A stretch of DNA of 64,000 bases, taken from assembly GCF_901000735.1 (NCBI RefSeq), contig NC_081541.1:31390060-31454059 (forward strand), written 5' to 3'. A program made the translations under genes and the position numbers. Origin of the DNA: Corylus avellana. Taxonomy: Eukaryota > Streptophyta > Magnoliopsida > Fagales > Betulaceae. Below, in pieces: positions 24,224 through 37,300 of this stretch (positions are counted from its first letter, which is position 1; each line of letters begins with the position of its first letter). Under the pieces are notes generated by a model. That model did not search any database and was not told the DNA's origin. It saw only the letters and a list, made by a program, of their open reading frames with translations.

Positions 24224-27200
24224 CACGTGCCTCTTTCTCTTAGGATACTTCCCAAATTTTCAATATATTATCTACTGTGAAATCAAAAGGAAAAACCAAA
24301 AAAAGAAAAAAAACTCACAACTATCTATCATAACCAGCTGACCAGAAGAAAAATGAATAGGAGGAAAAAAAAAAACCCAAATTTATATCATGTAGACTAC
24401 ATAAATCAAATATAAATCTACCATATAACACAACACCTCCAAAGTAGCAAAAATTAGATCCCGGATGGCCTGGGAATAGGATCCTCTCAATTTCAAATGA
24501 AATAGAATATTTATTTTGTGTAAAATGAGGGGTAATATTGTAAATTTTGTCCTTCAACTTTAATGTTAAGATAATATTACCCCTCATTTTACACTAAATG
24601 GATACTCTCCATTTCAAATGAAATGGAGAGGATCATATCCCGATGGCCTGACCTATAAAGTGACATCTACTTCATTAATTAATTATTCACATGACAGTCT
24701 GCCCACTGATCCTTCTATAGGTGGAAATGATATTTCATAATTACTACAGTCGTAAACTATAAGAGCTACCACACTGGTAATTAATGTATGTAAAAATATT
24801 TAAATGAAACTAGCATTCTCTTAAATTTTTAAGAATTGTCCACGGTAAAAAGAGGGGGAAGGGGGGAGGAGGTAGAATACTCCACTCTGAGGAACTTTCA
24901 ACTCCTCTTGTTGTACTACATGCTTTTGCAATTCTAAATTTGGTAATTGACATCTGACTGACTATCACAGAATCAAGTAGATGGAGATACTCCATAAAAT
25001 AGGAACTGCACTCTTGAACAGGGAATTAACATCGGATTGGCAATACTAGATAAGATAGGAACACGTTTACTTGCTCTAACTGCAAGAAAACTAATAGGAG
25101 AAACTATTCTTACCCTTTCAATTTGCAATTTCTCCTCAATCTTTCAATTGGGGTTGCAATGTTCCATTTTGCCCCCAAAAAGACAAAAAATGGCCATAAA
25201 AAATAAAAACAAAACAAAAAACAAAATAAAAAAATTAAGGGAAAAAAACACCTCACGCACAGCGTGGCTGTGGGTCACTCCATGGATCACATTAGCCAAA
25301 TTAAAAGATTGGGGCAATTATAGCTTTCATCATTCCAACGTCTGTCTCAGAGGGAGGTGTGCCACAACACAATAAAAAGGATTTTCAGGAAAAGTAACAA
25401 TTTTGAAAAAGGACCGAGAAAGCTCCGAAGTGGGCTGAGAGGAGGTCAAAGAGTGACATGGCAACAAGGGTGATAAATTGATGGAGGTAAACATAGTTTT
25501 CCCATACTAGTAATAAGAACCAATTTTTACGCAAGGTATGAAACTTACCTGTATAAGTCCCTTCACACGCCAGACATTATGCTTCAAAACTACAATCTGC
25601 GGGTCATCAGGATGCAAAGAATGCAGCTCCTGTCTCACGGACTCTATACTCACATTGTGCTCTACTGACAATTGAATGGCTAAAACCTCTCCTGTTGCCT
25701 TCACAACTCTTCCCATGACAGCACGGGAATCACCAAGGTTGGCAATGTAAAGGGTTCCACTACAAACAACACCGACAAGAACGCATGACCCAACCGCTGC
25801 AATCTGCGGTTTAATTGGCCATTGTTTGGTAACAACAGACAAGAACCCATCTTCTGTCGCTTGAAATGCTTTCCGTATCACATCCACTGACATTGATTGC
25901 TGCTCCGTAGTAAACCCTGCAAATAAATATCAAAACAGAAGATTCAGAACAGCAACTTGAACTTAAAACCCACAAAATCACTACCAAAATATAGTTTGTC
26001 CATCAATTATTTAATTACTTGAGTAGGACTCAAAATTTGAAGATCACAATTATAGTGCTCCAGTTAATGGCTGAGAGCAGGAAAAAACAAACACACACAA
26101 GAAGCCTTTTTAACTCGAGCAACATTGAAGTTGACTAAAGCCTTATCCTTCGCTATATGTTTTCTTTCCATAAATGTTCTCAGCAGGCAAATAAGGAGCA
26201 ATCAAATTTGGGACCATAACAAACCCAAGGGATAGCAAAGTCAACTTGGGATCACCTTCATGAAGACATGTCACTAAGTCAGAGGTTCAAATGTTCCTCT
26301 CCCACTCCCCTTGTGGCCAAACTCACTCATCAATTTACACCAAAAAAAAAAGGAAAAAGCCTTCGAGTTTCTAAAATATGACTTTTTATCAAAGCACTCC
26401 CTAAGGTTAAAAGTTTATCAATTTACTCCCTAACATTTCAATTATTGTCAAATAGATCATTCTGTCTAACCTCCCTTAAATTTTTAACCGTGCTTGCACG
26501 TTATACCCAATCAGAAGGCAACGAGTGTCCCCTATAATAATAAAATATCAAAAAAATAAAAAATAAAAAACTAAAAATATAAATATAAAGAAGAAAAAAA
26601 GAAAAAAGAAGAATAATAGACATAAAAATGAAAAATAAATAAATAAAATACCAGAGGGGAGTGCCGTGCAAGGCTACCCCAAGTGTTGGGGAGGCCGGCG
26701 AGGTCACCCCAAGCATGGGCCACTCCCCAACTGTGGGGGGTGGCCACGCCTCACTGCTAGGGTGGCTGCGCAAATGGGGGTGCCCACGTGGGCCACCCCA
26801 CCTATTGTGTCATTTTCGACACATGTCACCTTCTGATTGAGTATAAGGTGGCAGCACGTTAAAAATTTAACAGAAAAAAGATGAAATGATCTATTGGATA
26901 GCAGTTGAAACTCTCAGTAGAGTAAATTGACAACATTTAAACCTTAGGAGGGATTTGATAAAAAAGTATACATAAGAACCTATGAAGAAAGGAAGGGAGG
27001 AGCATTGAAAGTTGAAGACAAGTGACTTACTCTTGAGATGCTGAAATAGGTGATCATTGACATAGCGCGATGTCTCAGGCCCACCGTGCCCGTCATAGAC
27101 ACCAATAAAGGTACCATAGGGGCCAGTCTCGTGCGAGCTCAAATTGCCCGACTCAATCTGACTCTGGTCCTCAAGCAAGTTGTTGGCCTGGACTACAGCC

Positions 27201-27349
27201 ATAGAGAATTCACCATTCAAGTGCTGTCCACTGTCTTTGTACCACAATAGCCCTTCTTGCCGACCCCCCGCATCCGACCCTGCGTGAACATATCGATCCG
27301 ACCTCGGCCGAAAACAGGCCCTCAAAAAGTTCATCAACTCCGATAACAT
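21999..27349 (-). CDS. Clade D protein phosphatase 2C
   Basis: Complete minus-strand gene with exons 27349-27031, 25916-25549, 24016-23780 and 22268-21999. Borders are GT-AG, phases are continuous, and the predicted protein has 397 residues, the usual size for plant clade D PP2Cs. Metal-binding and catalytic motifs are intact: YDGHGG (residues 85-90), a GDSRAV motif at about 168-173, SRSIGD (231-236), ASDGLW (285-290) and HDDI (345-348). The family-typical [18 protein letters not shown] and [17 protein letters not shown] are present. It is a Mg/Mn-dependent Ser/Thr phosphatase. In Arabidopsis, clade D members dephosphorylate plasma-membrane H+-ATPase and are held in check by SAUR proteins; that role is inferred. 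The N-terminus [11 protein letters not shown] is basic/hydrophobic, as in relatives. A GT donor-like site near 28010 suggests a 5' UTR intron and upstream leader exon at about 28011-28170. MITEs occupy introns 1 and 2. Confidence 0.95.
24192..24216. repeat. (GA)n microsatellite in PP2C intron 2
   Basis: An AG dinucleotide run of about 25 bases within intron 2. Confidence 0.85.
24472..24641. mobile_element. 170-bp MITE with target-site duplication in PP2C intron 2
   Basis: The ends are inverted repeats: left GGGAATAGGATCCTCTCAAT, right (opposite strand) GGGATATGATCCTCTCCATT, with further pairing (GTGTAAAATGAGGGGTAATA) on both arms. It is flanked by GATGGCCT(G) on both sides (24464-24472 and 24642-24650). 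An 8- or 9-bp duplication fits hAT or Mutator-type mobilisation. There is no coding capacity. Confidence 0.85.
26380..26973. mobile_element. Foldback element with GGCCACCCC-rich core in PP2C intron 1
   Basis: Terminal arms of about 150-170 bases are inverted copies. The left contains TTTTTATCAAAGCACTCCCT and CCCAATCAGAAGGCAAC; the right, on the opposite strand, contains TTTTTTATCAAATCCCTCCT and CTCAATCAGAAGGTGAC. The core (about 26650-26810) is GC-rich with repeated GGCCACCC/GGGTGGCC motifs. Similar core motifs occur in the 43.3-kb element. Confidence 0.8.
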
Positions 27350-28180
27350 CCCTCATCTCATCCAAACAACCCTCAAAATTATCATCCAGATCAAAACCAA
27401 CTCCGACCCAAAAATCCCAATTGTGAATTGTGTTCTTCTCAACTTCACAGCATAATATTCATGCACTACAACAGCATCAACAACCAAAACACACATAAAA
27501 CATCAATGATTGCACAATCAGAACATTCAGAGTAAACATCAGAGCACAAACAGAATTAGATAATTGAAGGCTTAGAACCTAACAATATCAGATAACTGAC
27601 AAAGAAGCCGACTTCACTGTTAAATTCAGTTGGGGGATTGCACCATAAACAGAAGGAATCAGGTCCTATATACTGAGAAGCAATCCTTGTTTCCTATAAA
27701 AACAGAAAACCCATGACCACAACCAGCCGCTAATAATGAAAAAATCAACAGAGAACCAAAAGGGGTTTTTGGAAAAAGGAGTGGTCAAAGCCACTTTGTC
27801 TCAGACAAGTGCTTGGTCAACCATTGGGACATCCAGAAGGTCTACCTCTTCACATTGAAAACTAAACCCCTCCAGTCATACAAACCGCCCAGAAACCCAT
27901 CAACCACAAACAATTCAAATTCCTCATTTTCCAATATATACACCATAAAATCATAACAACAAACCATTTCAAGAAGGAAAAAAAAAAAAAAAAAACAAAA
28001 GAAGCTTACCCAATACAAGTTGGCTGTTTCCTGCAAGCTACTGTGTGCTACAGTTGACGAAGAGAAGAGGATCTGGAAAGAGCAAGAAGAAGCTCATGTG
28101 GGCATGACAGAGCATTAGATCTGTGGATCCATCAAATCAAAGATGAGCGAAAAAAAATGGGTCTTTGTTGTGTTTGCTTT
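27350..28180 (-). promoter_or_regulatory. Likely PP2C 5' UTR, leader intron and promoter-proximal region
   Basis: No coding signal. On minus, ATTGG/GTAAGCTT at about 28002-28014 looks like a splice donor with a pyrimidine-rich intron (poly(T) 27979-27997 on that strand). A 5' UTR intron is common in this PP2C clade. Transcription start is not determined. Confidence 0.4.
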
Positions 28181-31100
28181 TTTGGCTTATAGACCCAGAG
28201 GAAAGGAGCAGAAACGTGAAATGGGACTTTGGCGAAAGACCCAGAGGCAATATATTGGGCAAACTCAATCTTTGTTTGAGTTCTTTTTCTCCTTCTTTCT
28301 CAGCAGACAAGCCCCATAAAAGACCAACAATGGAAAGCTTGAAGCCAGCAAAGCAGAGGTCCAGCTATGGGCTCCACCCCACTATAGCCCAGAGAGAGAG
28401 TCAATGAGACTATTTGGACAAATGATAGTGTGCTCCGCGGTATTATGGCGCTTCCATGAAATGGGGTTCACATGAAAACACATGGAACAGAGGTGGGGTT
28501 TATGGCAATTGACACGGCACCAGCAACATCATGTTGTGGGGAGGAAGAAAATAAGAGGATAGGAATTATTGATTGTTTAGGGGAAGGAAATGAAAGGGGA
28601 CTCTTTGTATTTGTAGAAGAGAAATTCCTCAAACCACTCACCGAGTCACCACCTTATCTAAGAGATGCTATGCTCTCTTTTGTCTCAAACAATCTATGAT
28701 AAGCAAGTTGTAATTATATTTATTCATTTTCTTGTTTGAGAAAAAAAAAAAAAAAAAAAACTTGCTTATATTTAATTATGTGAAACTTCTTTGTCACTAT
28801 ATTTAATATGAGTATTTTTAGTGTAGTTATATTAATGGTAATTAAATTATTAAATTTATTATTTTTTTAATCAACTTCAGCTTTTGGTATGAGATTTGAA
28901 TTTCTTACCATTTTTATTTTATTTTATTTTTGCCTGAAGAAGAGGGGCAAGGGTAATAACTGGGGATTGGAAGCCGCCTCTCACATATTCCTGTTCATTT
29001 GAACAGAAGGGAGCATGGGTAGGTAATAATAAGAAGGAAAATACTAAGGGCTCTTGTGATGTTCTCTTTATTCAAGGTGAATATTATTTTTTAAAAACTA
29101 AGTGAGAGGAATAATAACAATTTTTCTTTTTGATTTTTTAGAAAGTAATATCCACCTAAGATAGAAAGACACCATGAAAGCATAGCATTCCCCTAATAAG
29201 AATAGAGATCGGTGTTTTTTTAAATGATTTTTAATTAAATATTTACATGTTGGGTCTCACTTATTTAGATAGAACTAAAATATTAATTAAATAATTAAAT
29301 ATAATATTTGTTATCAGTTTAATTTTTTTAAAATAAAAAGTCCTACTCTTCTTCACATGCATTTATCAGTTATTGCATGGACTAACGTGGCTTGTTTTGA
29401 GTAACTTTTCATTTCAACCATATAAAAAGTCACTTAAAATATATTATATTAACCTATATAAAATAAAAATAATAAATGAGCGTGAAAAATAATAATATTA
29501 TTAAATTAAATATAATTTAACGGCATGAATAATATTGTTTGTCATGTTGGATCCGTTTGACTAGTTTAAATTGTAAATAAAAGACGGTCCATTTGGGTTT
29601 GTCCACGAGTCTCATATTTGAAGTAGTAGCACTGAAACATGGTGCCTCTAATGTGAAGGAGAAATTGTAAAATTATTCAGTCTAAACATCACAGGCCAGC
29701 TAAACAGCTCATTAAGTACTTTTTGGTGTTTGGACGTTTCCTGGACTCGTCGGTTAATGTATTAATGTCTTAATTTGATTATTATTATTATTATTATTTT
29801 TTTTTTTTTTACTTTTATTTAAGTTAAATTTTTATCGAAAAATGCTATAATCTAATAAAAACTTCATATTTTGCTCATAAAAGTCTACGTGGCAAGATGC
29901 CATATCATCTTCATTTTGTTTTATTTTTTTCTCTCCACAAAAAATAGAATGTGGCATTTTGCCACGTAGACTTTTATGAATAAAATATGAAATTATATAT
30001 ATATCAAACATGGGCTCCATCAAATGGGCATATTGCCATTGTAAGGTTTAATTAGATATATATATTTCAATTTTTGAAGCTTATTTTGGCATCTTTCCTT
30101 GGGACCCTTCATTGCTGTAATAAAAGGCCCTTTCAGTGAATGCGAAGGCTTAGACTATTTTGCACCTTATCCACAAAGGCATATAAATGACCTAAAGGGT
30201 TCCTTTTTCTTTTATTCTTTTTTTTGTTTTCCTAATTCACATTCCACAGTAGAGGTTCCTATCTATAAATGTGCAATAGATAAGAAAAACGACATGAAGA
30301 AATGGTAGTAAATTACAACAAAGCTATACCAATCGAGAGTGCATTTGGTCTTGCGATTCCACACGTCAAATGCAAATTTTAAACAAAATTGTAGAAAGTG
30401 TCCCGTTTGAGACTGAGTTTTTTTTTTTTTTTAATGTCAGTTTGTTGGGTAAGCAAGTGACTTAAGTCTATTTTTAAAAACGCACGATATTAAAGGTTGA
30501 ACTACAATTTTACCCAAATATTTATTTATGTTTTATAAAAAAAATCATATTTTCATTAACTATATTTTAAAATTGCTATATATATATATATATTTTCAAA
30601 TTGTACAATGACGGTTTGAAAACGTGAAAAAATTAAATGCTTTTTCTGCAGTAGGCAAGGGAGTGGGCGCGTTTTTAAAAATGCATGATATAAAGGCCGA
30701 AACAATAATTTTAGCAAACGTTTAAAACACCATATTTTCATTAACTATATTTTGAAATTGCTTTTATTTTTATCTTCAAACTGCACGTTTTAAAATCGTT
30801 AAATCAAACTAACATTAAAAAAGAAAAAGGGTAAAAAAAGAAAGAAAGTAAAAAAACAGTGCAACAAACAAGGCACTGTGGCACTAGGTGAGATGAAAGG
30901 CAATTAAACGTTAATAGAGGTAATTGGATGAGGACATAATCCACCAATTGTGCAATGTTGGTCTCCAATAGTGGAACTGTTGGGTCCGTTTCAAAGGTCA
31001 CTAAAGGTTGTCAATCTTACATAGAAAGTTGACATCTCCTGTGTGACCTAAAAAAATGTCACATCCATTTTTCTTTTAAAAATTGAATGATGCACTCTAC

Positions 31101-31940
31101 ATGTCCCAACTTTCACCTTCTAATCATGTGGCCGGGGATGCATTTCAATATTATATCTCCAATGCCTTTCCATAATCTCAATCATCCCCTCTCTTTCTTT
31201 TCATACAAAATGGAAATTATAAGGTTTTATATATTCATGTTCTTGGATTAGGCCATGATCATCAATAGGATTAGTATTACTGCCAGCATGATCACTTTTT
31301 CTAATTAATTTATCATTTCGGAAGCGTTAAATGATTAAATTCATTCATTTTTATTAGTTTAAGTTTTTAGGATAAATACTGATTTAACATGGTATATATC
31401 ATATCCATAAGTTATTAGTTCGAACCTTGACTTCACAACTTATCATAATTTTAATGAAATATTTCACGAGGTAGGCATCACCTATTAAAGGAGAGATCGA
31501 GTCCACACGTGAATAAGGTCATGTTTGGGTGTGCATTTGAAGAGTTAAAAAAATTAAAAAATTAAAAGCATTTTTAAGGGTCCAAAAAGCTTAAAAATGA
31601 CAAAAACGCACTTTTGGTAAAAGCTTAAAAATAAAGCTTTTGTCAAAAAAACACTTTTTAACTTAAAAGCTCTATTTCTCAAATACAATATTCTCAAACA
31701 TGCTCTAAGAGTGTTAAAATATAAATTAAATGATTAAATTTATCTCTTCCTATTAATTTAAGCTTTTGGGATAAATTCTTACAAAAATAAAAACTTTTTA
31801 GATAAATTATTAATTATCTCAAAAACTTTAACCAATAAAAATAAATAAATTTAATGATTATTTATTTAATATTCTAACAATTTGGTCATGTGTTAGAATC
31901 AATTAACCAGGTTTGAATTAGTCTGGTTATTATTTATGGG
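28181..31940. other. Gene-poor AT-rich spacer
   Basis: Nothing coding is supported. A 75-codon open frame at 28472-28699 has no recognisable motif. The spacer contains homopolymer tracts (28741-28760, 29799-29810), (AT)n at about 30577-30592, and TTTGGTT/GTTTGAG-ended MITE debris at about 30340-30800 and 31515-31705. Confidence 0.5.
29862..29991. mobile_element. Hairpin MITE
   Basis: CATAAAAGTCTACGTGGCAA with ATGCCA on the left pairs with TGGCATTTTGCCACGTAGAC then TTTTATG on the right. About 43-base arms surround a short AT-rich loop. No coding. Confidence 0.7.
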
Positions 31941-31941
31941 A

Positions 31942-32098
31942 GTAGTGATTCACACAAGGCCGGCGTGCATGAACAGTTCATGCACGCCAGGCAATTTTTA
32001 TTTTTTTTAATATTTTAATATAAAAAATAAAAAATAAAAATAAAAATTGTCCAGCGTGCAAACTGTTCATGCACACCGGCGTTGTGTTTATTATTACC
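31942..32098. mobile_element. Hairpin MITE with nested palindromes
   Basis: Outer arms GTAGTGATTCACACAAGGCC and GGCGTTGTGTTTATTATTAC are inverted matches. Each arm also contains a GTGCATGAACAGTT / AACTGTTCATGCAC unit, and the left arm has its own local palindrome GCGTGCATGAAC-AG-TTCATGCACGC. The core is an A/T run. It is about 157 bases and non-coding. Confidence 0.75.
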
Positions 32099-34170
32099 GT
32101 ATTTATAGAGGAGGGCTGGAGTACTGGGGAAGATAAACTAATTAACACACTGAAGAAACAGGTAAGCTGAATCTTCATGTTGCAGGCTTTATTTTTATTT
32201 ATTTTTTATTTATTATTTATTTTTTAACTTACTAGGAAGTTGCTAGTTAATTGTTTGTCTCTCATGAGAGAATCAAAGACTGCTGCATTTTCCAGGCACC
32301 GCCTGCATCTTGCAAGTTTTGTCCTTTATGAAGAAGCTCATGAAAGTCTTTTCTTTTTTCTTCCCCATTATATGAAATCCATTTATTTAGATGGAACCAA
32401 GCAAGATTATTCAATTGTAATCTTCATGTTTTTATGAGTTAATTAAACAGCCGTTATGTGCAGGCATATATATATGTTGGTTATTTTTATGCTGCAACTT
32501 TTGTTTTTTGGCCATTGTAGCAACTTCTGACAGGTGTTATTATAAGTAATCTCTATCCAAGCTGAGTGCTTGAATTAATTAAGAACAATTATCTTTAATG
32601 TACACCACAAAATCCAAGATTAAGATGGGATAATTAAGCTCGCATGTGTTTGATAGTAAACCATCGACCTCTTCACTATTAATTAAGAAGTCTCTCATGA
32701 TGTTTCTTTTTCTACGTACGTTCTTTCATGTTGTTAGAATATATTCTGATATTTATATTTCTTAGTATAGGTTGATTTATGTTTTCGTGTATAAATCGAT
32801 CTAGATTTACTCGAATAAGTCGATTTATTTAACTACAAATCAGGATACATAATTAAGTTAATAAGTATAATGTAACCCTAATAACTATTTAAAATGGTCG
32901 ACATAAGTGTTTAAAACCGAACCTTCCATAAATTTTTTTTCTCTCTTTCTCCGGTTCTAATACACCGCCCACCGGTTCCACGTGCATGTTACATGTTCAA
33001 TAATGAATAGGAAGGAAAGTCAAAAAAAAAAAAATAAAAATAAAAATAAAACAAAACAAATATCTTCAATAGCTTTGATTTTTTTCTTTGTTTTGTCCTT
33101 GTTAATTTGCTGATTCCCACGTGGTAGGCATGCACATGCACCTCAGTTTTCATAGACATTTAACTCCTCAAACTGAACTGAAATGATTTTTGCACGCAGG
33201 AATCATTTTTATAACATGTTACTGCCATGGAGCCATGGAGGACACCTATTTATAATTTTCACCACAATGTCGTACTGGTTTTCTGGCTGGTCTGCCATGG
33301 AAAAAGAAAGAGAGAGAGAGAGAGAGAGGGAGATGAAAATCAACCACAAAAGAATAACCAAGCAGACAAAATTTTCAGCACTTGTTAGGATTCTTTTTTC
33401 CCGTGGGAAACAGTTTTTGAGAATGAATGGTAGTACAAATGTCAGATTGTCCTTCCAGTTTTTAACTTTGATGAGGTCATTGTCGTCTTCCCAAAACGTG
33501 AATCATATGATATCAGGTTTTTACCCATTGGCAACGATGGATGCTGGCCATGAAGAGAAATATACATACATGTTCACCTTCATACACATAATTTCTGACA
33601 GTGATGGGCATGTTCATGATGAAAAGACATAATTAATCAGTATGTTTAGGGTAAGAGTAATGATATTTTAATATGCTCTCATACGACTCTTATATAATTA
33701 TCATGATGTAACTGTAAAAATTAACTTTTTTTTAATTGTAAAAATAAAAATCAATAACTAATATTCACTATCACATCAATTGTATGACAGTCATAAAAGA
33801 ATTTACTAAATATCATTTCTCTTATGGTAAACCGACATAACCCACAATATAATTTTTGGAAGGGTTGGATCGTATGTGAAATTATAATAATTAAATTTCC
33901 ATATTTATGTGAGATATGACACTTGGCATTTATTGAAGTAAGTTGGAAGAATTTTCCTCCGAAATGGGTTTGGAGAAAATTTCTGCTCATAAATTAATAG
34001 TCTCTAACAAATGCCGCTAATTATGGTAAACAAAATAATTACTAACCAAAAGTCTTATTATTCATATTCATTGAAAGTCCCTTGTTTACTTATTTTTAAA
34101 GTCTCATTTTTATGGCATGCACTAGGGAGTGGGTTTAAATTTCTGCAATGGAGAATCTCCGCATATATCT
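32099..34170. other. AT-rich spacer without supported genes
   Basis: Contains a (GA)n tract at about 33306-33327, A-rich runs near 33017-33060 and low-complexity T-rich DNA. An open frame at 33183-33632 is not credible as a gene (see rejected list). Confidence 0.5.
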
Positions 34171-34391
34171 GATTAGTATTAGTCGCCTTGAATTCCCATT
34201 TATGTCCATGGTGGGGCTAGGTCAGGCTATGACTCAATCGGACTTGAGGGAGCGCATGTGGTTCCCAACGTCTCAGCCCCTCTTGTGCGGCTCCCAGCGG
34301 GTAGGTACTACTATAGTCACGCCCAAGTAGGATAGCCACAATTGATCTCTCCGGCCTACCATTTTTTGAAAAAATAAAAAAGAAAAAAAAA
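34171..34391 (+). mobile_element. SINE-like element, 5'-truncated copy
   Basis: Shares ATTAGTATTAG, TGG(T)GGG-CT-GGT, and a GCGGxxxGTxx-CCCAAGTAGGATAGCC-ACA to CCTACCATTTTTTG tail with the fuller copy at 39.0 kb. It ends in an A-rich tail near 34370-34391. The tRNA-like head is missing. Confidence 0.5.
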
Positions 34392-37300
34392 GTCTCATTT
34401 TCACATTTATGAAAGTCTCTAACTTGCATAACTTTTTTTCGGACGTAAGTTTCAATTAAATGCTTAAAATTAAAGTAGATTGAAAGTCTTTAAAATGCAT
34501 AAATTCTCACTGCAACATATAGAATTAAAACGCCTAAAAAGTCTTTAGTGTCCATCTTCTTTGGGGATGATAATTTTCTACAAATTAGTTTGTAACTATT
34601 TTATACAAACCTATCTAATAAAGTAACATGTGTTCCTTACTATGTAAAAAGCACAGGATTTTTTAATAATATACGCTATGAGACACATGTCACTTTATTA
34701 GATGGGTTTGTATGAAATAACTACAAATCAGTTTGTAGCAAATTTCTGTCTTTTTTTTTTTTTTTTTTGATATCATATTCGATTACATATCACTTTTTTT
34801 GTAACTTTCTATTTTAATTTTCTCTTTATTTATTCCTTCAAGTGTTATTCGAAAATTGAATTCTTCTCATCTTCTTAGGTTCATGATTTTTCAGCAATTT
34901 ACAGGTCTTCAAATCAAGTGATAAGTCATTCTATATCTTACAAGTAATTAAAAAAGAGAGGTCAACACTCCTTAATTACCAAAAACTCACTTATGGTCAG
35001 CCACTTGCATTAACTTTTTTTTTTTTTTTGATTGTTATGAATAATTAAATTTCCATATATATATTATGGTTTTGCAGTTTGAGTTAATGTTAGATAATGT
35101 TATCATAAAATTAAGCAAAAAAATATAGTTTCTTTGATAAATCATGTTACATTGTTCTACGTTTTAAAATTTGTTTTATTGTAGTCATAATATAGTTTTA
35201 TATTATAAATAGTATTTCTTTTATTTGTAAATACTTTTAATTATAGACGTCATACGTACATCTGAATATGAACAAAAATATTATTTAATATTAATATTCA
35301 AATAAAAATCATTTAATTAATATTTAAATATAAAAAAAAAAAAATCACTTAAACTTATGCTTTAAACTTTAAAATGAGTCTGTTTGAGATTGCGTTTGAG
35401 AAATAGAGCTTCATTTTTAAATTTTTATCAAAAGTACATTTTGGTAATTTTTTATAGTTAAAAAAAAACTTTTAGAATTTTTTACCAAATATGTCAACTT
35501 TTATTTCACAAAAATTTTTAAATACTAAAAATAATTTTTTAATTTTTTAATGCAATTCCAAACATGTCCTAAATGAGCCTATTGCTCCCTGCGGGTATAT
35601 CCTTTGAAATCAACACGGGCGGTAATAGACACACGAGAGAAATCTCCGTGTTAGAAAATCCAACAAAAAAGTTTCAATAAATGTAAACAAGACAAGGGTA
35701 AGTGACAAATCTACAAGTTAAAAAGAGGCTCGTGATTTGCTTTCATTTCAAATACTTACTGAGAAAAGGTACGGTATATATATATATAGGAAAATGTTAA
35801 GGTCATAACATAAATCTAACTTATGGCCAACTTCTTTCCTATGTGTCATTTTAAAAAAAAAAATAATAATAATAAAAAGGATTTTGAGTTTTTGAAAATT
35901 TGGAAAAAAAAACAGTTTGTTTGGTTTCAAATTCAATTTTTTTTTACACGTAAGAGAGAAGTTGGCCATAAGTTCAGTTTGTGTTGTGTCCGTATCAAAC
36001 CTCATATATATATATATATCCAACTTGTCAATGAGTTTGTAAAAGTCATGAACCAGATTGCATTGTACACACGTGTCTCTTCTTATCCTATTGATGGATC
36101 ATATCGGAAGCTTAATAATTTGCTGTCTGAATTGTTGGTTAGTAATCGAATAATAAATGTAAGAGTTTTTATAAAATTCATTTGTTTGAACAAAGAACGA
36201 AGCTATTTAAAATATGTTCGGACAAATAAAGCTCAAAATTACGAACCATCTAAATAATAAAATTGTGGAGAATCTCAATCCAACATAAATATTCAACCAA
36301 TGGTCAGGGACTCGGGGTATCATCCATTAACCAACGAGCAAATTAAGCCTTCCCCTGAATGTATATAGTGTTTATTATATATTTAATTAAGTATCTGCAT
36401 TATTGGGTACAGAATATTATTATATAAATGACAGGCATGGAAGGAAACAGTAGTGAGAGATAAAATTGGATAAAGGGGAGCTGAGGGAGATTTGTCCCTT
36501 TACCTAACAAAATTGAATTAAATTTATGTAAAAGGGACACAAATAAAATTGGATCAGGGCCTGCCTGCAAGTGGAAGCTGAGCAAAGATGGTGGGGATAT
36601 ATATATATATATATTGCCGTACAATTCCTCCCATTATTGGCATTCTTGAAGCCAAAAGTGTGCCACGTGAACAGAATAAGACATGCATTGTGTCACCCCG
36701 GCCTACAAAGCCCATGAAATGGAAAGAGTGGATAATTCCAAAGGAAAAAAGTAACAAATAAATTCAAATAAATTAAGGTAGTTTAATATATGTTTCGTGT
36801 ATATTTATGGACACATGATAATTTAATAGACTCATGGTTGGCTCTTCCTGCCTAGGGCCGCCAATGAAGTAAGGCCTTTAAATACTATTATTACAATTAA
36901 GACACTTCTATAATAATCAATGTCTTTAATTAATGCCACAATTATGATAATAAGTAAAATAATTATTACTAATTGAAAGATGAAAAGAATTCAATGTAAT
37001 ATATTGAGACTTTAGAGGGAGCAATGAAGAAAGATGAAAAGTCAGATAGAAAGTGAAAGGTACAACCTTGGTCGCGGAGTGGGGGGGGGGAGAGAGAGAG
37101 TTAGCTTCAATGCTTTAAAGAATATTTCCAAAATTAAAATTGATAAAATCCTACTTAAAATCGATAATGTCACAAGAAAGATGAAGCAAATTAGTCATAT
37201 TATCAATTGAAATGAGATGAGATGTTAGAAAAACTTGAAAATAAACAAATTAATTGGTAATTTTGCATTTAGAAAAGCGAGAAGAATGAAAATTCCACTT

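Noticed and set aside
33183..33632. 149-codon open frame on plus
   Set aside because: It crosses a (GA)n tract giving an ER repeat, has no recognisable domain and lacks any gene context.
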